A stretch of 64,000 nt of DNA from an uncultured Jannaschia sp. Lineage in GTDB: Bacteria; Pseudomonadota; Alphaproteobacteria; Rhodobacterales; Rhodobacteraceae. A model generated the notes under the pieces. The model was not told the origin of the DNA. It did not search any database and saw only the letters and a program-made list of their open reading frames with translations. The stretch spans positions 124,001 to 188,000 of the forward strand of contig NZ_CANLTQ010000002.1 in NCBI RefSeq assembly GCF_947494025.1. The letters are read 5' to 3'. Positions 22,004 to 31,549 of the stretch are shown here, in pieces. Position 1 is the first letter of the stretch; each line of letters begins with the position of its first letter. Position numbers and translations under genes: made by a program.

Positions 22004-24730
22004 ATGTTCCGCTCCCGCGTGTGCCGCGCCCCCATTCCCTTCGATGCCGACGCGGGCGCCGCGACGGCGGCCGCGCTGTCCCCGCCAGCCGACATGGCGG
22101 AGCTCGTGCGGGGCGTGGCGGGGTGCAGCCCGTTTCTTGCCCGGACCCTGGAGCGGGAGGCCGCATGGCTGCCCAAGCTATGGGAGGGCGACCCGGAGCG
22201 CGTCTTCGCCGACCTCCTCGCCGGGATCGATGCCATCGAGGGCGACCCGAAGGCCGCACTGCGGCAGGCCAAGCGACGCATGGCCTTGCTGGTCGGCCTG
22301 AGCGAGATCGCGGGCGTCTGGGAGGTGATGGAGGCCGCGGCGCACTGGACGCGCTTCGCCGACGCCGCGCTCGAGAAATGCCTCGCCCATGCGGTCGGCC
22401 GCCTCGCGCGCGGCCCGGTGGACGGCGACGGCGGTCTGGTGGCCATCGCGATGGGCAAGATGGGCGCGGGCGAGCTCAACTATTCGAGCGACATCGACCT
22501 CGTCCTCCTGTTCGACGAACAACGCTACGACCCCGCCGATTACGGCGAAGCGCGGGCCGTCCTGTTGAAGGCCGCGCGGCGGGCAATGGCGCTGATGTCC
22601 GACATCACCTCCGACGGCTATGTGTTCCGCACCGATCTGCGTCTTCGTCCCGATCCCGGCTCCACGCCCATCGTCCTTTCGATGGAGGCGGCGGAGCGCT
22701 ATTACGAGGCGATGGGCCGGACATGGGAACGGGCGGCCTGGATCAAGGCGCGGGCCTGCGCCGGTGCGATCGGGGCGGGCGAGGATTTCCTGGACCGGCT
22801 CGTTCCCTTCGTCTGGCGGCGGCATCTGGACTACGCCGTGGTCGAGGAAACGCAGCAGATGCGGCAGCGCATCCGCGCCCACAAGGGATTGTCCGGTCCG
22901 ATCCAGATCGCCGGGCACGACCTGAAACTCGGCCGCGGCGGCATCCGCGAGATCGAGTTCCTGACGCAGACCCAGCAGATCATCGCGGGCGGGCGCGATT
23001 CCACCCTGCGTGTCCGCGGCACGCTCCAGGGTCTCGACCGTCTGGTGGAATCCGGCTGGGTCGTGCCGCGCGACCGCGACCTGCTCGCGCGCGCCTATCG
23101 GGACCTGCGGGTCGTCGAGCATCGCGTGCAGATGGTGCAGGACGCGCAGACGCATTGCCTGCCGAAGGAGCGGGCGGGACTGGACCGCATCGCCCGGTTC
23201 ATGGGGCAGGGCGACACGGCCGCGTTCCTGACGGATCTCCGGGGCACGCTGGAGGCCGTGGAGGCGATCGCCGCGCCCTCCTTCGCGCCGCCGTCGGGCA
23301 CGGAGGACGTGACGACGTTCGAGGGGGCCGAGGCAGCGACCGACCGGTGGATGACCTACCCCGCCCTCCGTTCGAGCCGCGCGCGCGTCATCTTCGAGCG
23401 GCTGCGCCCGGGCCTTCTGACGGAGCTCGCCCGGGCCGCCCGGCCGGAGGAGGCGCTGGCGGCCTTCGACGGGTTCCTCCGCGGGCTGCCCGCCGGCGTG
23501 CAGATCTTCTCGCTGTTCGAGGCCAACCCGAAGCTTGTCTCGCTGATCGCCGACATCTGCGCCACGGCGCCGGACCTCGCGCGGCACCTGTCGCAACAAG
23601 CGGGGGTGCTCGACGCGGTGATCGACGGGTCCTTCTTCGAGCCCCTGCCGGAAATCTGGGACGTGCCGACGTTCGAGGACGAGTTCGAGACCGGGCAAAT
23701 CGCGCTTCGCCTCTGGCACCGCGAGGCGCATTTCCGCATCGGTGTCCACTTCCTGCGCGGCCTCATCGACGGGCGCACGGCCGGGGGCGCCTATGCGGCG
23801 CTGGCGGGGGCGACTCTGGGTGCGGCCTGGCGCCAGGCGGAGCGGGAGACGGCGCGTCGCTACGGGCGCGTGCCCGGCCTGCGGCTCGCCGGGCTCGGCA
23901 TGGGGTCGCTCGGGGTGGGCCGGCTGACGGCGCGGTCCGACCTCGATCTCGTCGTCCTCCATGACGGCGCGGCGGCGGACGCGATGTCGGACGGCCGCCG
24001 CGCGCTCGGTGCCTCGCAATGGGCGGCGAAATTCACGCAGGTCCTGATCACCGCGCTGTCGGCGCCGATGGGGGCGGGCAAACTCTACGAGGTGGACATG
24101 CGCCTGCGCCCCTCCGGGCGGCAGGGGCCGGTCGCGACGCCCCTGCAGAGCTTTGCGCGCTACCAGGCGGAGGAGGCCTGGGTCTGGGAGCACATGGCGC
24201 TGACCCGGGCCCGTCCGGTCGTTGGCGACCCGCAGCTCCGCGGGGATGTCGAGGCGGCGCGCGCCGCGATCCTCGGGGCGAGCCGGTTCGACAACGACGC
24301 GATGCTCGATGCGCTGCGGGAAATGCGTCTGCGCCTGATCGCGGCGGGACGCACGGGGACGGGGCTCACGGTGAAGTCGGGCCCGGGCCGGATGCAGGAC
24401 ATCGAACTCGTGGCCCAGACGCACACGCTGATGGCGGGCTCGAAAGCGCGCGGGATTACCGAACAGATGGCGGTGCCGGGCTGGCTGACCGAATCCGAAC
24501 GGACGGAACTTCTGCACGCGCACCGCTTCATGGCGGGCGTGCAACAGGCGATCCGGCTTCTGACGGAGGCCGAGCCGCCCGGCACACTGGGCACCGGCGG
24601 CGCGGCCTTCCTCGCGCAGGCCATGAACCTGCCCTCCGCCGATGCGACCAAGGCCGCCTGCGACGCGGTGGCCGCGACGGCGGCCCGGATCATCGCGCGG
24701 GCGCTGGACCGGGCCGCGACGGGGGGCTAG
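22004..24730 (+). CDS. glnE: Bifunctional glutamine-synthetase adenylyltransferase/deadenylase
   Basis: Adjusts glutamine synthetase activity by adding or removing AMP in response to PII and glutamine. 908 residues: two nucleotidyltransferase domains, the first (deadenylylating) with AMGKMGAGELNYSSDIDLVLLFD (D163, D165), the second (adenylylating) with LGMGSLGVGRLTARSDLDLVVLHD (D646, D648), each followed by a helical PII-uridylyltransferase-type domain. GPGRMQDIELVAQ also fits. The ORF allows a start 12 codons earlier; MFRSRVCRAPIPFDADAG matches the usual N-terminus. It stands 87 bases after sufS. Confidence 0.94.
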   Translation: MFRSRVCRAPIPFDADAGAATAAALSPPADMAELVRGVAGCSPFLARTLEREAAWLPKLWEGDPERVFADLLAGIDAIEGDPKAALRQAKRRMALLVGLSEIAGVWEVMEAAAHWTRFADAALEKCLAHAVGRLARGPVDGDGGLVAIAMGKMGAGELNYSSDIDLVLLFDEQRYDPADYGEARAVLLKAARRAMALMSDITSDGYVFRTDLRLRPDPGSTPIVLSMEAAERYYEAMGRTWERAAWIKARACAGAIGAGEDFLDRLVPFVWRRHLDYAVVEETQQMRQRIRAHKGLSGPIQIAGHDLKLGRGGIREIEFLTQTQQIIAGGRDSTLRVRGTLQGLDRLVESGWVVPRDRDLLARAYRDLRVVEHRVQMVQDAQTHCLPKERAGLDRIARFMGQGDTAAFLTDLRGTLEAVEAIAAPSFAPPSGTEDVTTFEGAEAATDRWMTYPALRSSRARVIFERLRPGLLTELARAARPEEALAAFDGFLRGLPAGVQIFSLFEANPKLVSLIADICATAPDLARHLSQQAGVLDAVIDGSFFEPLPEIWDVPTFEDEFETGQIALRLWHREAHFRIGVHFLRGLIDGRTAGGAYAALAGATLGAAWRQAERETARRYGRVPGLRLAGLGMGSLGVGRLTARSDLDLVVLHDGAAADAMSDGRRALGASQWAAKFTQVLITALSAPMGAGKLYEVDMRLRPSGRQGPVATPLQSFARYQAEEAWVWEHMALTRARPVVGDPQLRGDVEAARAAILGASRFDNDAMLDALREMRLRLIAAGRTGTGLTVKSGPGRMQDIELVAQTHTLMAGSKARGITEQMAVPGWLTESERTELLHAHRFMAGVQQAIRLLTEAEPPGTLGTGGAAFLAQAMNLPSADATKAACDAVAATAARIIARALDRAATGG

Positions 24731-24739
24731 GGCGGTGCG

Positions 24740-25012
24740 ATGGCACAGGCATCGAGACCCATGCAGGACGACGACGATCCCAAGGGGTTGATCGCGGAAG
24801 CCTACCGGATCGACGGGATCGCCCCCGGCGAATGTCGGTCGATCTTCCTCGACTGGGCGTTGTCCTTCGACGGCGACCCGGCGGAGGCGATCCCCCGCCT
24901 GCTCGCCGCCAGGCCGCCGCATCCGATGACCGAAGTCCTGCGCGAGGCGCTCGACGGACCGCGGCGGTCGGGCCGACGCGGCGGGCGGGCAGGACGGCGA
25001 CCGCCCACCTGA
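24740..25012 (+). CDS. Small protein of unknown function downstream of glnE
   Basis: 90 residues: DDPKGLIAEAYRIDGIAPGECRSIFLDWALSFDGDPAEAIPRLLA looks like a conserved helical domain, ending in a basic Arg/Gly-rich tail. No signal peptide or membrane segment. It begins nine bases after glnE and is probably translated from the same mRNA. I know similar short proteins in Rhodobacterales but no function. It converges on the GlxA-type regulator with one base between stops. Confidence 0.65.
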   Translation: MAQASRPMQDDDDPKGLIAEAYRIDGIAPGECRSIFLDWALSFDGDPAEAIPRLLAARPPHPMTEVLREALDGPRRSGRRGGRAGRRPPT

Positions 25013-25013
25013 G

Positions 25014-26015
25014 CTAGGCGTGCGTGCCCCGCTCCCGGTAGGGGGTGGAGCCGTAATGCGCCCGGTAGCATTTCGAGAAATGCGACGGCGAGGTGAAGCC
25101 GCAGGCCAGCGCCACGTTGATGATCGACATGTCGGTCTGCATCAGCAGGTTGCGCGCCTTGGCGAGCCGCAGCTCCATGTAGTAGCGCTTCGGGCTGCGA
25201 TCGAGGTAGCGCCGGAACAGCCGCTCGAGCTGCCGCGTGGACATGCCCACCTCCGCGGCGAGCGTCGCGGGGCTCACCGGATCCTCGATCGCCTGCTCCA
25301 TCTCGCGGATGACCTTCGACAGGCGCGGGTGGCGCACGCCGATCCGCGCGGGAATCGACAGCCGCTGCGTGTCCTGGTCGGTGCGGATCGCCGAATAGAT
25401 CAGCTGGTCGGCCACGAGCGCGGCGAGATCCTCGCCGTAATCACGGGCGATCAGATGCAGCATCAGATCGATCGAGGCGGTGCCGCCGGCCGTGGTGATG
25501 CGCTTGCCGTCGACCGTGAAGATGGCCTTGGTCAGCTCGATCTCGGGAAAATCCTCGCCGAAGCCGTCGTGGTTCTCCCAATGGATCGTCGCGCGCCTGC
25601 CGTCGAGCAGCCCGCTCGCCGCGAGGCTCCACGCGGCGGTGCAAAGGCCGCCGACGGTGATTCCCTTGCGCGCCTCGCGCCGAAGCCAGTTGCGCAGGCG
25701 GGGGGTCGTCGCCTGAGCGATCCCGGTGCCGCCGACCACGAGCACGGTGTCGTCGCGTCCGACCTCGCCCAGATCGCCATCGAGGCGGATCGTGGTGCCC
25801 GCCGAACAGCTGGCCGACCCGCCCCCTTCGCCGACCAGCGACCAGGAATAGAGCTTCACCTCCGACATCCGGTTCGCGAGCCGGAGCGCGTCGAGCGCGC
25901 TGGCGAAGCACATCAGCGTGAACCGGTCCAGCAGGACGAAAGTGAAGTGCCGCGGTTTTCCCGGCGGAGCGACACGGATGGCGCGGGGCGTTTCGGGCAG
26001 GGCCTTGTCGGTCAT
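25014..26015 (-). CDS. GlxA-type AraC-family transcriptional regulator
   Basis: 333 residues: an N-terminal DJ-1/PfpI-like amidase-fold domain (HFTFVLLDRFTLMCFASALDALRLAN; VGGLCTAAWSLAASGLLDGRRATIHWEN core segments) and a C-terminal AraC helix-turn-helix pair (LAAEVGMSTRQLERLFRRYLDRSPKRYY and INVALACGFTSPSHFSKCYRAHYG). The cysteine of GLCTAAW occupies the family's nucleophile-elbow position, but these domains sense ligands rather than hydrolyse. Such regulators often control quaternary-amine or arginine catabolism; no target is visible nearby, so none is assigned. Divergent from the DAHP synthase gene. Confidence 0.85.
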   Translation of the reverse strand: MTDKALPETPRAIRVAPPGKPRHFTFVLLDRFTLMCFASALDALRLANRMSEVKLYSWSLVGEGGGSASCSAGTTIRLDGDLGEVGRDDTVLVVGGTGIAQATTPRLRNWLRREARKGITVGGLCTAAWSLAASGLLDGRRATIHWENHDGFGEDFPEIELTKAIFTVDGKRITTAGGTASIDLMLHLIARDYGEDLAALVADQLIYSAIRTDQDTQRLSIPARIGVRHPRLSKVIREMEQAIEDPVSPATLAAEVGMSTRQLERLFRRYLDRSPKRYYMELRLAKARNLLMQTDMSIINVALACGFTSPSHFSKCYRAHYGSTPYRERGTHA

Positions 26016-26168
26016 CGACGCACTCCGGAACGGCGTCCGGACGCAGGTTGCGGATGCCGCGTTCCGGGAAAGCGCAATCCGCGATCCGGTTCAAGGGCGA
26101 TCGCAGCGTTTGCGACATGCGGTCGAATAGGGTAGGCGCGTCCCGGTCGAGTGGGAAGGATGACGGTC

Positions 26169-27533
26169 ATGGCCTGGACGAAGTCGGATTGGCGCGCGAA
26201 ACCGCGGGTGCAGATGCCGGATTACCCGGACGAGGCCGCGCTGAACGCGGCGGAGGCCCGGCTGTCGCGCTATCCGCTGCTCGTTTTCGGCGGCGAGGCC
26301 GTGTCGCTCAAGCACGAGCTCGCGCAGGCCGGTCGCGGCGAGGCGTTCCTGCTTCAGGGTGGCGATTGCGCGGAGAGCTTCGCGGAGTTCTCCTCCGACA
26401 CCATCCGCGACACGTTCAAGGTCATGCTGCAGATGGCCATGGTCCTCACCTTCGGGGCGAAGGTCCCGGTGGTGAAGGTCGGCCGCATGGCGGGACAGTT
26501 CGCCAAGCCGCGCAGCGCCCCGACCGAGGCGCGCGACGGCGTGGAGCTTCCCTCCTATCGCGGCGACATCGTCAACGAGCTGGCCTTCACGCCCGAGGCG
26601 CGAATGCCCGATCCGGCGAAGATGCTGGAGGCCTACACGCAGGCGGCGGCGACGCTGAACCTGCTGCGCGCCTTCTCGAAGGGCGGCTTCGCGGATGTGC
26701 ACAAGGTCCACCAGTGGACGCTGGGCTTCACGGAAGGCCAGCGCGTGCAGCAATACAAGGACATGGCGTCCAAGCTGCAGGACACGCTCGACTTCATGAC
26801 GGCGGCCGGGCTCACCGCCGACAGCAACGCCGAGCTGCACACGGTTGATTTCTACACCTCCCACGAGGCGCTGCTTCTGGAATACGAGGAAGCGCTCTGC
26901 CGGCAGGATTCGCTGACCGGCAAGTGGCTCGCGGGGTCGGGGCACATGCTCTGGATCGGCGACCGCACGCGGCAGCCGGACGGCGCGCATGTCGAGTTCT
27001 GCCGTGGCGTGATGAACCCGATCGGGCTCAAATGCGGGCCGAGCACGACCGAGGAAGACCTGAAACGCCTGATCGAGACACTGAACCCCGAGAACGAGAT
27101 GGGCCGGCTGACGCTGATCGCGCGGTTCGGCGCGGGCAAGGTCGGCGATCATCTTCCGCGCCTCGTCCGTACGGTGCAACGCATGGGCGCCAACGTCGTG
27201 TGGACCTGCGACGCGATGCACGGCAACACGATCAAGTCGTCCTCGGGCTACAAGACCCGCCCCTTCGAGAGCGTGCTGCGCGAGGTGCAGGAGTTCTTCG
27301 CGATCCACCGGGCCGAAGGCACCGTGCCGGGCGGCGTGCATTTCGAGATGACCGGGCAGGACGTGACCGAATGCACGGGTGGCGTCCGGGCGGTGACGGA
27401 CGAGGACCTTTCGGACCGCTATCATACCGCCTGCGATCCGCGGCTCAACGCGTCGCAATCGCTCGAGCTGGCTTTCCTCGTGGCCGAGGAACTGTCGGGC
27501 CTTCGCAGCGAACGGCAGCGCGCGGCGTCCTGA
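26169..27533 (+). CDS. Class II (plant-type) DAHP synthase
   Basis: First step of the shikimate pathway: phosphoenolpyruvate plus erythrose 4-phosphate to DAHP. 454 residues, typical of class II. Signature stretches are [54 protein letters not shown] and [10 protein letters not shown]. It shares no motif with E. coli AroG/F/H. Start [12 protein letters not shown] at 26169, with ggaagg nine bases upstream; an ATG at 26160 would add three residues. It is the only shikimate gene in the window. Confidence 0.94.
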   Translation: MAWTKSDWRAKPRVQMPDYPDEAALNAAEARLSRYPLLVFGGEAVSLKHELAQAGRGEAFLLQGGDCAESFAEFSSDTIRDTFKVMLQMAMVLTFGAKVPVVKVGRMAGQFAKPRSAPTEARDGVELPSYRGDIVNELAFTPEARMPDPAKMLEAYTQAAATLNLLRAFSKGGFADVHKVHQWTLGFTEGQRVQQYKDMASKLQDTLDFMTAAGLTADSNAELHTVDFYTSHEALLLEYEEALCRQDSLTGKWLAGSGHMLWIGDRTRQPDGAHVEFCRGVMNPIGLKCGPSTTEEDLKRLIETLNPENEMGRLTLIARFGAGKVGDHLPRLVRTVQRMGANVVWTCDAMHGNTIKSSSGYKTRPFESVLREVQEFFAIHRAEGTVPGGVHFEMTGQDVTECTGGVRAVTDEDLSDRYHTACDPRLNASQSLELAFLVAEELSGLRSERQRAAS

Positions 27534-27556
27534 TCGCGACACCTTCGTGCCCTTTT

Positions 27557-27585
27557 GCGGGTTCACCCCGGATCGGCGAACCCGC
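27557..27585. terminator. Stem-loop between convergent DAHP synthase and PAS genes
   Basis: GCGGGTTC (27557-27564) and GAACCCGC (27578-27585) form a perfect 8-bp stem with a 13-base loop in the gap between two converging genes. It lacks a clear T-tail on either strand. Confidence 0.35.
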
Positions 27586-27647
27586 TCGTCCCCGATCCAG
27601 CTTCCAGGCCTCGCGCGCCCGACGCCTTCCGGGCTCGGGCGCGGCGA

Positions 27648-28328
27648 TCACTTGACGACGCGGAGCCAGGGCACGGAGGAGGGACGCATGGCCGGGGCGC
27701 CGGTTTCCTCTGGCCGCATCTCCTCCGGCAAGTCGGACGCGGGGGCCGCGCGGCACGCCGGCATGGCCCGCATCGAGGCCGTCTGAAGCGGGACCATCGT
27801 CGCGTTGGTGATGCCGAACCGGCGGGGCGGATCGCTGACCACGCGGTCGGTGACGAGGACGCTGAGCGCCTTGGTCGGCGCGCCCGCGCTATCAAGCAGC
27901 GGCAGGAACAACATCCGGCCCGTCAGCAGGGCTCCGGTCGGGCTCTGCGACAGCAGGTCCATCTCCAGCGAGGCCGGCGTCTCGAAGACCTGGTTGACGA
28001 GCTCCACCGCGCGGTCGCGGTCGCGCAGCTCGAAAAAGGCGCGGACCGGGAGGCCGCGGACGTCCATGCCCATCAGGTCGTTCATCACGTGCCCGCCGAG
28101 CCGGGCGCGGATCGCGCCGTTATGGACCCGGTCGAGGATCATCGCGTGGCCGATGATGTGGCTCATCGCGCGCGGATCGAGCGCGGTGCGACGCGGCAGG
28201 TCCGCACCCTCGCGCAGGGTATTCCAGTAGCGCATCGCCTCGTTGAGGATCGGCGAGGTGCGCATGGTCCGAAGCCCGCTGGGACCGCGCCCCGTCATTT
28301 CATCCATCGTCCCGTCGAACTTCGTCAT
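27648..28328 (-). CDS. PAS-domain protein (PAS_5-like), no output domain
   Basis: 226 residues. The N-terminal 170 fit the PAS_5-type domain of alphaproteobacteria: AMRYWNTLREGADLPRRTALDP, RVHNGAIRARLGGHVMNDLMGMDVRGLP, then LFLPLLDSAGAPTKAL. The remainder is a Pro/Arg-rich tail with no kinase, cyclase or HTH. Such stand-alone PAS proteins may act as adaptors or sensors; the role here is unknown. It is divergent from yicC, and the shared upstream region contains a CtrA-like near match. Confidence 0.7.
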   Translation of the reverse strand: MTKFDGTMDEMTGRGPSGLRTMRTSPILNEAMRYWNTLREGADLPRRTALDPRAMSHIIGHAMILDRVHNGAIRARLGGHVMNDLMGMDVRGLPVRAFFELRDRDRAVELVNQVFETPASLEMDLLSQSPTGALLTGRMLFLPLLDSAGAPTKALSVLVTDRVVSDPPRRFGITNATMVPLQTASMRAMPACRAAPASDLPEEMRPEETGAPAMRPSSVPWLRVVK

Positions 28329-28446
28329 GATACGCCATCCATCGTCTTTGGGCCGCAGCCTCGGCCAACCCGAAACCCGTTGCGGTCAAACGCCCGACAC
28401 CCACCACCGGTCCTACGCAATATATCGAAAATTGTCTCGGACTTCG

Positions 28447-28461
28447 TTACCAGGAGGTTAA
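28447..28461 (+). promoter_or_regulatory. CtrA-like near match TTAC-N7-TTAA
   Basis: TTACCAGGAGGTTAA deviates from TTAA-N7-TTAA at one base and is followed by C, giving the TTAAC half-site. It lies in the divergent region between the PAS gene and yicC. Weak evidence alone. Confidence 0.3.
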
Positions 28462-28509
28462 CGCACGACGCGGCTTGCCCGGGCGGGACCGGACGGCTAG
28501 GCGGGAGCC

Positions 28510-29367
28510 ATGATGTCGATGACGGGATACGCCGCGCTCGACCGGGCGGGGCGCCGGTGGGAGATGCGCTCCGTCAACGCGCGCGGCCTCGACCTTCGCC
28601 TGCGCCTGCCCGAGCTTCCGGGGCTGGAGCCCGCGGCCCGCGCCGCCGTCGCGGCCGTGGCCGCCCGGGGCAACGTCGCGCTGTCGCTGCGTCTCGCCGA
28701 CGCGGACTCGGGCGGACCTGCAGGGTCCGATGCGGACGCACTCGACGCGACGATTGCCACGCTCGCGCAGGTTCGCGCCGCGGCCGAAGGCCGGGGATAT
28801 CCGCTCGCCCCCGACCGTGCGACCGACGTTCTCGCGATAACGGCCCGCAGGGCGCGCGATGCGGCGCCCGAGCTGACGCCCGACGTCGCGAAAGCCGATC
28901 TCGCGGCGCTTGCCGCGGCCTTTGCGGCCGACCGCGCGCGGGAAGGCGCGGGCCTGCAGGAGCTCGTGGCCGGGCTGGTGGATGAAATCGAGGTGCGCGT
29001 CGCGGACGCGGAGGGTCTCGCCGGGGCGCGTCGCGACCATATCGAAGCCGGCTTCCGGTCCGCGCTCGCCCGATTGCGCGACGTCGGTCTCGACCAGGCG
29101 CGCGTGGCGCAAGAAGTCGCCGCGCTCGCCGTCAAGGCGGACGTGACCGAGGAGCTGGACCGTCTGCACCTCCATGTCGCCGCCGCACGCGACCTCCTCG
29201 CCGCCGACGGGCCGGTCGGGCGGCGGCTCGATTTCCTGACGCAGGAATTCAACCGTGAGGCCAACACGCTCTGCGCCAAGTCGGGCATGCCCGCGATGAC
29301 CACGATCGGGCTGGAACTGAAGACCCTGATCGACCGCCTGCGCGAGCAGGTCCAGAACGTGGAGTGA
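28510..29367 (+). CDS. YicC-family endoribonuclease
   Basis: 285 residues. N-terminal YicC motif SMTGYA...[19 protein letters not shown] and C-terminal DUF1732 motif [24 protein letters not shown]...[20 protein letters not shown] (cores shown) are diagnostic. YicC proteins are endoribonucleases implicated in RNA turnover. Three nearby ATGs could serve as start; 28510 has a ggag RBS. It is immediately followed by gmk, one base after its stop, a pairing common in proteobacteria. Confidence 0.92.
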   Translation: MMSMTGYAALDRAGRRWEMRSVNARGLDLRLRLPELPGLEPAARAAVAAVAARGNVALSLRLADADSGGPAGSDADALDATIATLAQVRAAAEGRGYPLAPDRATDVLAITARRARDAAPELTPDVAKADLAALAAAFAADRAREGAGLQELVAGLVDEIEVRVADAEGLAGARRDHIEAGFRSALARLRDVGLDQARVAQEVAALAVKADVTEELDRLHLHVAAARDLLAADGPVGRRLDFLTQEFNREANTLCAKSGMPAMTTIGLELKTLIDRLREQVQNVE

Positions 29368-29368
29368 C

Positions 29369-30076
29369 ATGACGACCGCCCCCGAACCCATCGCCGATCC
29401 CATCACGAAGGCCGTCGAGGCGACGCCGGAGCCCCTGCGCCGCGGCCTCGCCATCATCCTTTCCAGCCCGTCGGGCGCGGGCAAGTCCACCATGGCGCGA
29501 CGCCTCATGGCCTGGGATCCGACGCTCGGCTTCTCGGTGTCGGCCACGACCCGCGACCCGCGGCCGGGCGAGGTGGACGGGCGGGAATACCATTTCATCG
29601 ACCGGGTGCGCTTCGGCCAGCTGGTCCTCGACGGCGAGATGCTGGAGCATGCGGAGGTGTTCGACCACCATTACGGCTCCCCCCGCGCGCCGGTCGAGAG
29701 CGCGCTCGCCAAGGGCCGGGACGTGATCTTCGACATCGACTGGCAGGGCGGGCAGCAGGTCCGCAACTCCGCCATCGGCAAGGACGTGATCTCGATCTTC
29801 ATCCTGCCGCCCTCCATCGCGGAGCTCGAGCGGCGCCTGCGCGAGCGCGGCCAGGACGCGCCGGAGACGATCGCCCACCGGATGGCCAAGTCCGAGGCCG
29901 AGATCAGCCATTGGGCGGAATACGACTACGTTCTCGTGAACGACGACGCGGAAACCTGCGAGGCGCGGCTCCGGACGATCCTGATCGCCGAACGGTTGCG
30001 CCGCGACCGCCAGCCTTGGCTGTCGGCGTTCACGCGCGGGTTGAACGAGGAATTCCGGGCGAGGGAGCGGAGATGA
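29369..30076 (+). CDS. gmk: Guanylate kinase
   Basis: ATP-dependent phosphorylation of GMP to GDP. 235 residues, with a 23-residue N-terminal extension before the usual start of the fold. P-loop [13 protein letters not shown]-binding [29 protein letters not shown]; the lid and [22 protein letters not shown]-type region follow. It sits one base after yicC and its TGA overlaps the next ATG, so yicC-gmk-carbonic-anhydrase-like form one unit. Confidence 0.96.
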   Translation: MTTAPEPIADPITKAVEATPEPLRRGLAIILSSPSGAGKSTMARRLMAWDPTLGFSVSATTRDPRPGEVDGREYHFIDRVRFGQLVLDGEMLEHAEVFDHHYGSPRAPVESALAKGRDVIFDIDWQGGQQVRNSAIGKDVISIFILPPSIAELERRLRERGQDAPETIAHRMAKSEAEISHWAEYDYVLVNDDAETCEARLRTILIAERLRRDRQPWLSAFTRGLNEEFRARERR

Positions 30077-30591
30077 TCTACGAACTGGACGGTGTGGCGC
30101 CCGAGATCGACGGGACGGCCTGGGTGGCGCCCGATGCGCAGGTGATGGGCCGGGTGACGCTCGCCGCCGATGTGGGCGTCTGGTTCGGCGCGGTGCTGCG
30201 CGGCGACAACGAGCGGATCGCGGTCGGCGCACGCTCCAACGTGCAGGACCACTGCGTCTTTCACACCGACATGGGCTTCCCGCTGTCGATCGGCGAGGAT
30301 TGCACGATCGGTCACAGGGCCCTCCTGCACGGCTGCACGATCGGCGACGGCTCGCTCGTCGGCATGGGGGCCACGATCCTGAACGGCGCCAGGATCGGCC
30401 GGGGCTGCCTCATCGGCGCGGGGGCGCTCGTGACCGAAGGCAAGGAAATCCCCGACGGGACGCTCGTCCTCGGTGCGCCGGGAAAGGTCGTGCGCGAACT
30501 CGACGCCGCGGCGCGGGCGGCGCTCCTCGATTCGGCCGCGCGCTACGTCGGGAACGCCGCGAGGTTCCGCGCTGGTCTGCGCGAGCTCTGA
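30073..30591 (+). CDS. Gamma-carbonic-anhydrase-like hexapeptide-repeat protein
   Basis: 172 residues folding as a left-handed beta helix with several hexapeptide repeats ([64 protein letters not shown] cores). Three zinc-ligand histidines are visible in [12 protein letters not shown]. This is the YrdA/PaaY/CaiE-like group related to gamma carbonic anhydrase; many members have weak or no hydratase activity. The ATG overlaps the gmk stop (ATGA). It converges on chpT. Confidence 0.85.
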   Translation: MIYELDGVAPEIDGTAWVAPDAQVMGRVTLAADVGVWFGAVLRGDNERIAVGARSNVQDHCVFHTDMGFPLSIGEDCTIGHRALLHGCTIGDGSLVGMGATILNGARIGRGCLIGAGALVTEGKEIPDGTLVLGAPGKVVRELDAAARAALLDSAARYVGNAARFRAGLREL

Positions 30592-30595
30592 CCGG

Positions 30596-31222
30596 TCAGA
30601 TGATCACGCTCAGATGCGTCTCGTCGGCGCGCACGGAAACCGGACGTCGCTGCCGCCGCGATTCGCGTCCGAGGATGCCGAACTGCACCTCCGAGCCCTT
30701 GAGGTCCGCCGGCAGCTCACCGTTGCCGAGGCTTTCCCAGAGTGGCGCGTCGATCCTGAGCCGCTTGGCCGTAACATGCACCACCCAGGACGCCTTGTTG
30801 CGCGACACCTCCACGGTCGCGCCCCATGGCGTGGCCACCTCCACGCAGTTCAGCGCGAGGCAGGCCAGCCGCATCTCGGAGCGAGGACGGTCCTCCTCGT
30901 CCTGCCACAGCACCTTGGTGCGCGTCTCCGCGTACATCGCGTCGAGCGCCTCGCGCATCTCCCGCGCCGGGACGATCCCGTCGCCGGCGCCGGATCCGAA
31001 GGCGAGCCGGAAGAACCGGATGCGGGCCTTGGCGGATTCGACCGATGCCCGGATCAGCGCCATCTCGTCGCCGCCGACGCCCGTCATCTCGAGCAGTTCC
31101 AGCCCGTTGCCGATGGCCCCGATCGGACTCACCAGATCGTGGCAAAGGCGCGAGCCGAGCAGCGCGATGAGGTCCGGCTCGTCGGCGTCGTTCGCGGTGC
31201 TATGCTTCGACATGTTCCTCAT
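30596..31222 (-). CDS. chpT: Histidine phosphotransferase ChpT
   Basis: Relays phosphate from CckA to CtrA and CpdR. 208 residues. The N-terminal DHp-like helix carries H28 in SRLCHDLVSPIGAIGNGLELLEM, the hallmark of ChpT; the C-terminal part resembles a HATPase fold without ATP-binding motifs, as in known ChpT. Start at 31222 with gaggg upstream; an ATG three codons later is possible. With cckA at 3.35 kb, two of the relay proteins lie in this window. A DUF3553 gene starts 14 bases away on the opposite strand. Confidence 0.9.
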   Translation of the reverse strand: MRNMSKHSTANDADEPDLIALLGSRLCHDLVSPIGAIGNGLELLEMTGVGGDEMALIRASVESAKARIRFFRLAFGSGAGDGIVPAREMREALDAMYAETRTKVLWQDEEDRPRSEMRLACLALNCVEVATPWGATVEVSRNKASWVVHVTAKRLRIDAPLWESLGNGELPADLKGSEVQFGILGRESRRQRRPVSVRADETHLSVII

Positions 31223-31236
31223 TTCGAGCCCTCTGC

Positions 31237-31416
31237 ATGACTGATGCGACGTCCTTCCTCGAGCCCGGCATGTTCGTCCGCCATCCCGACGCCGCCGATT
31301 GGGGGCTGGGGCAAGTGCAATCGGTGATCGGCCAGCGGGTGACTGTCAACTTCGAGCATGCGGGCAAACAGGTGATCGAGGGACGGCGCGTCGCGCTGGT
31401 TCCGGATTTCGGTTAA
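31237..31416 (+). CDS. DUF3553 small protein (missed by ORF track)
   Basis: 59 residues from ATG 31237 to TAA 31416: FLEPGMFVRHPDAADWGLGQVQS then VTVNFEHAGKQVI and RRVALVP. This matches DUF3553, a short SH3-like domain protein common in Rhodobacterales and in some UvrD-type helicases as a C-terminal module. It falls under the 60-residue limit of the ORF track. Divergent from chpT with overlapping regulatory space. Function unknown; nucleic-acid or protein contact is a guess. Confidence 0.85.
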   Translation: MTDATSFLEPGMFVRHPDAADWGLGQVQSVIGQRVTVNFEHAGKQVIEGRRVALVPDFG

Positions 31417-31448
31417 TTGTTCGTTTCTTTCTCGTCGCATGCCGCAAG

Positions 31449-31463
31449 TTAACGAAGCGTTAC
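31449..31463 (+). promoter_or_regulatory. CtrA-like near match TTAA-N7-TTAC upstream of olsB
   Basis: TTAACGAAGCGTTAC carries one mismatch in the second half-site. It lies about 85 bp upstream of olsB in a locally AT-richer patch. Reported as a weak candidate. Confidence 0.25.
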
Positions 31464-31549
31464 GGCGCGTCGTGCACCGGCGCGCGCCGGCGCGATTCCG
31501 CGCGATGGCATGGCTTGCGCGATGCGGGCGCGGGGCCTAGGCAACGATC

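Noticed and set aside
31477-31490. Palindrome CCGGCGCGCGCCGG upstream of olsB
   Set aside because: Perfect but made only of G and C in a GC-rich genome; no loop or T-tail, so chance is a sufficient explanation.
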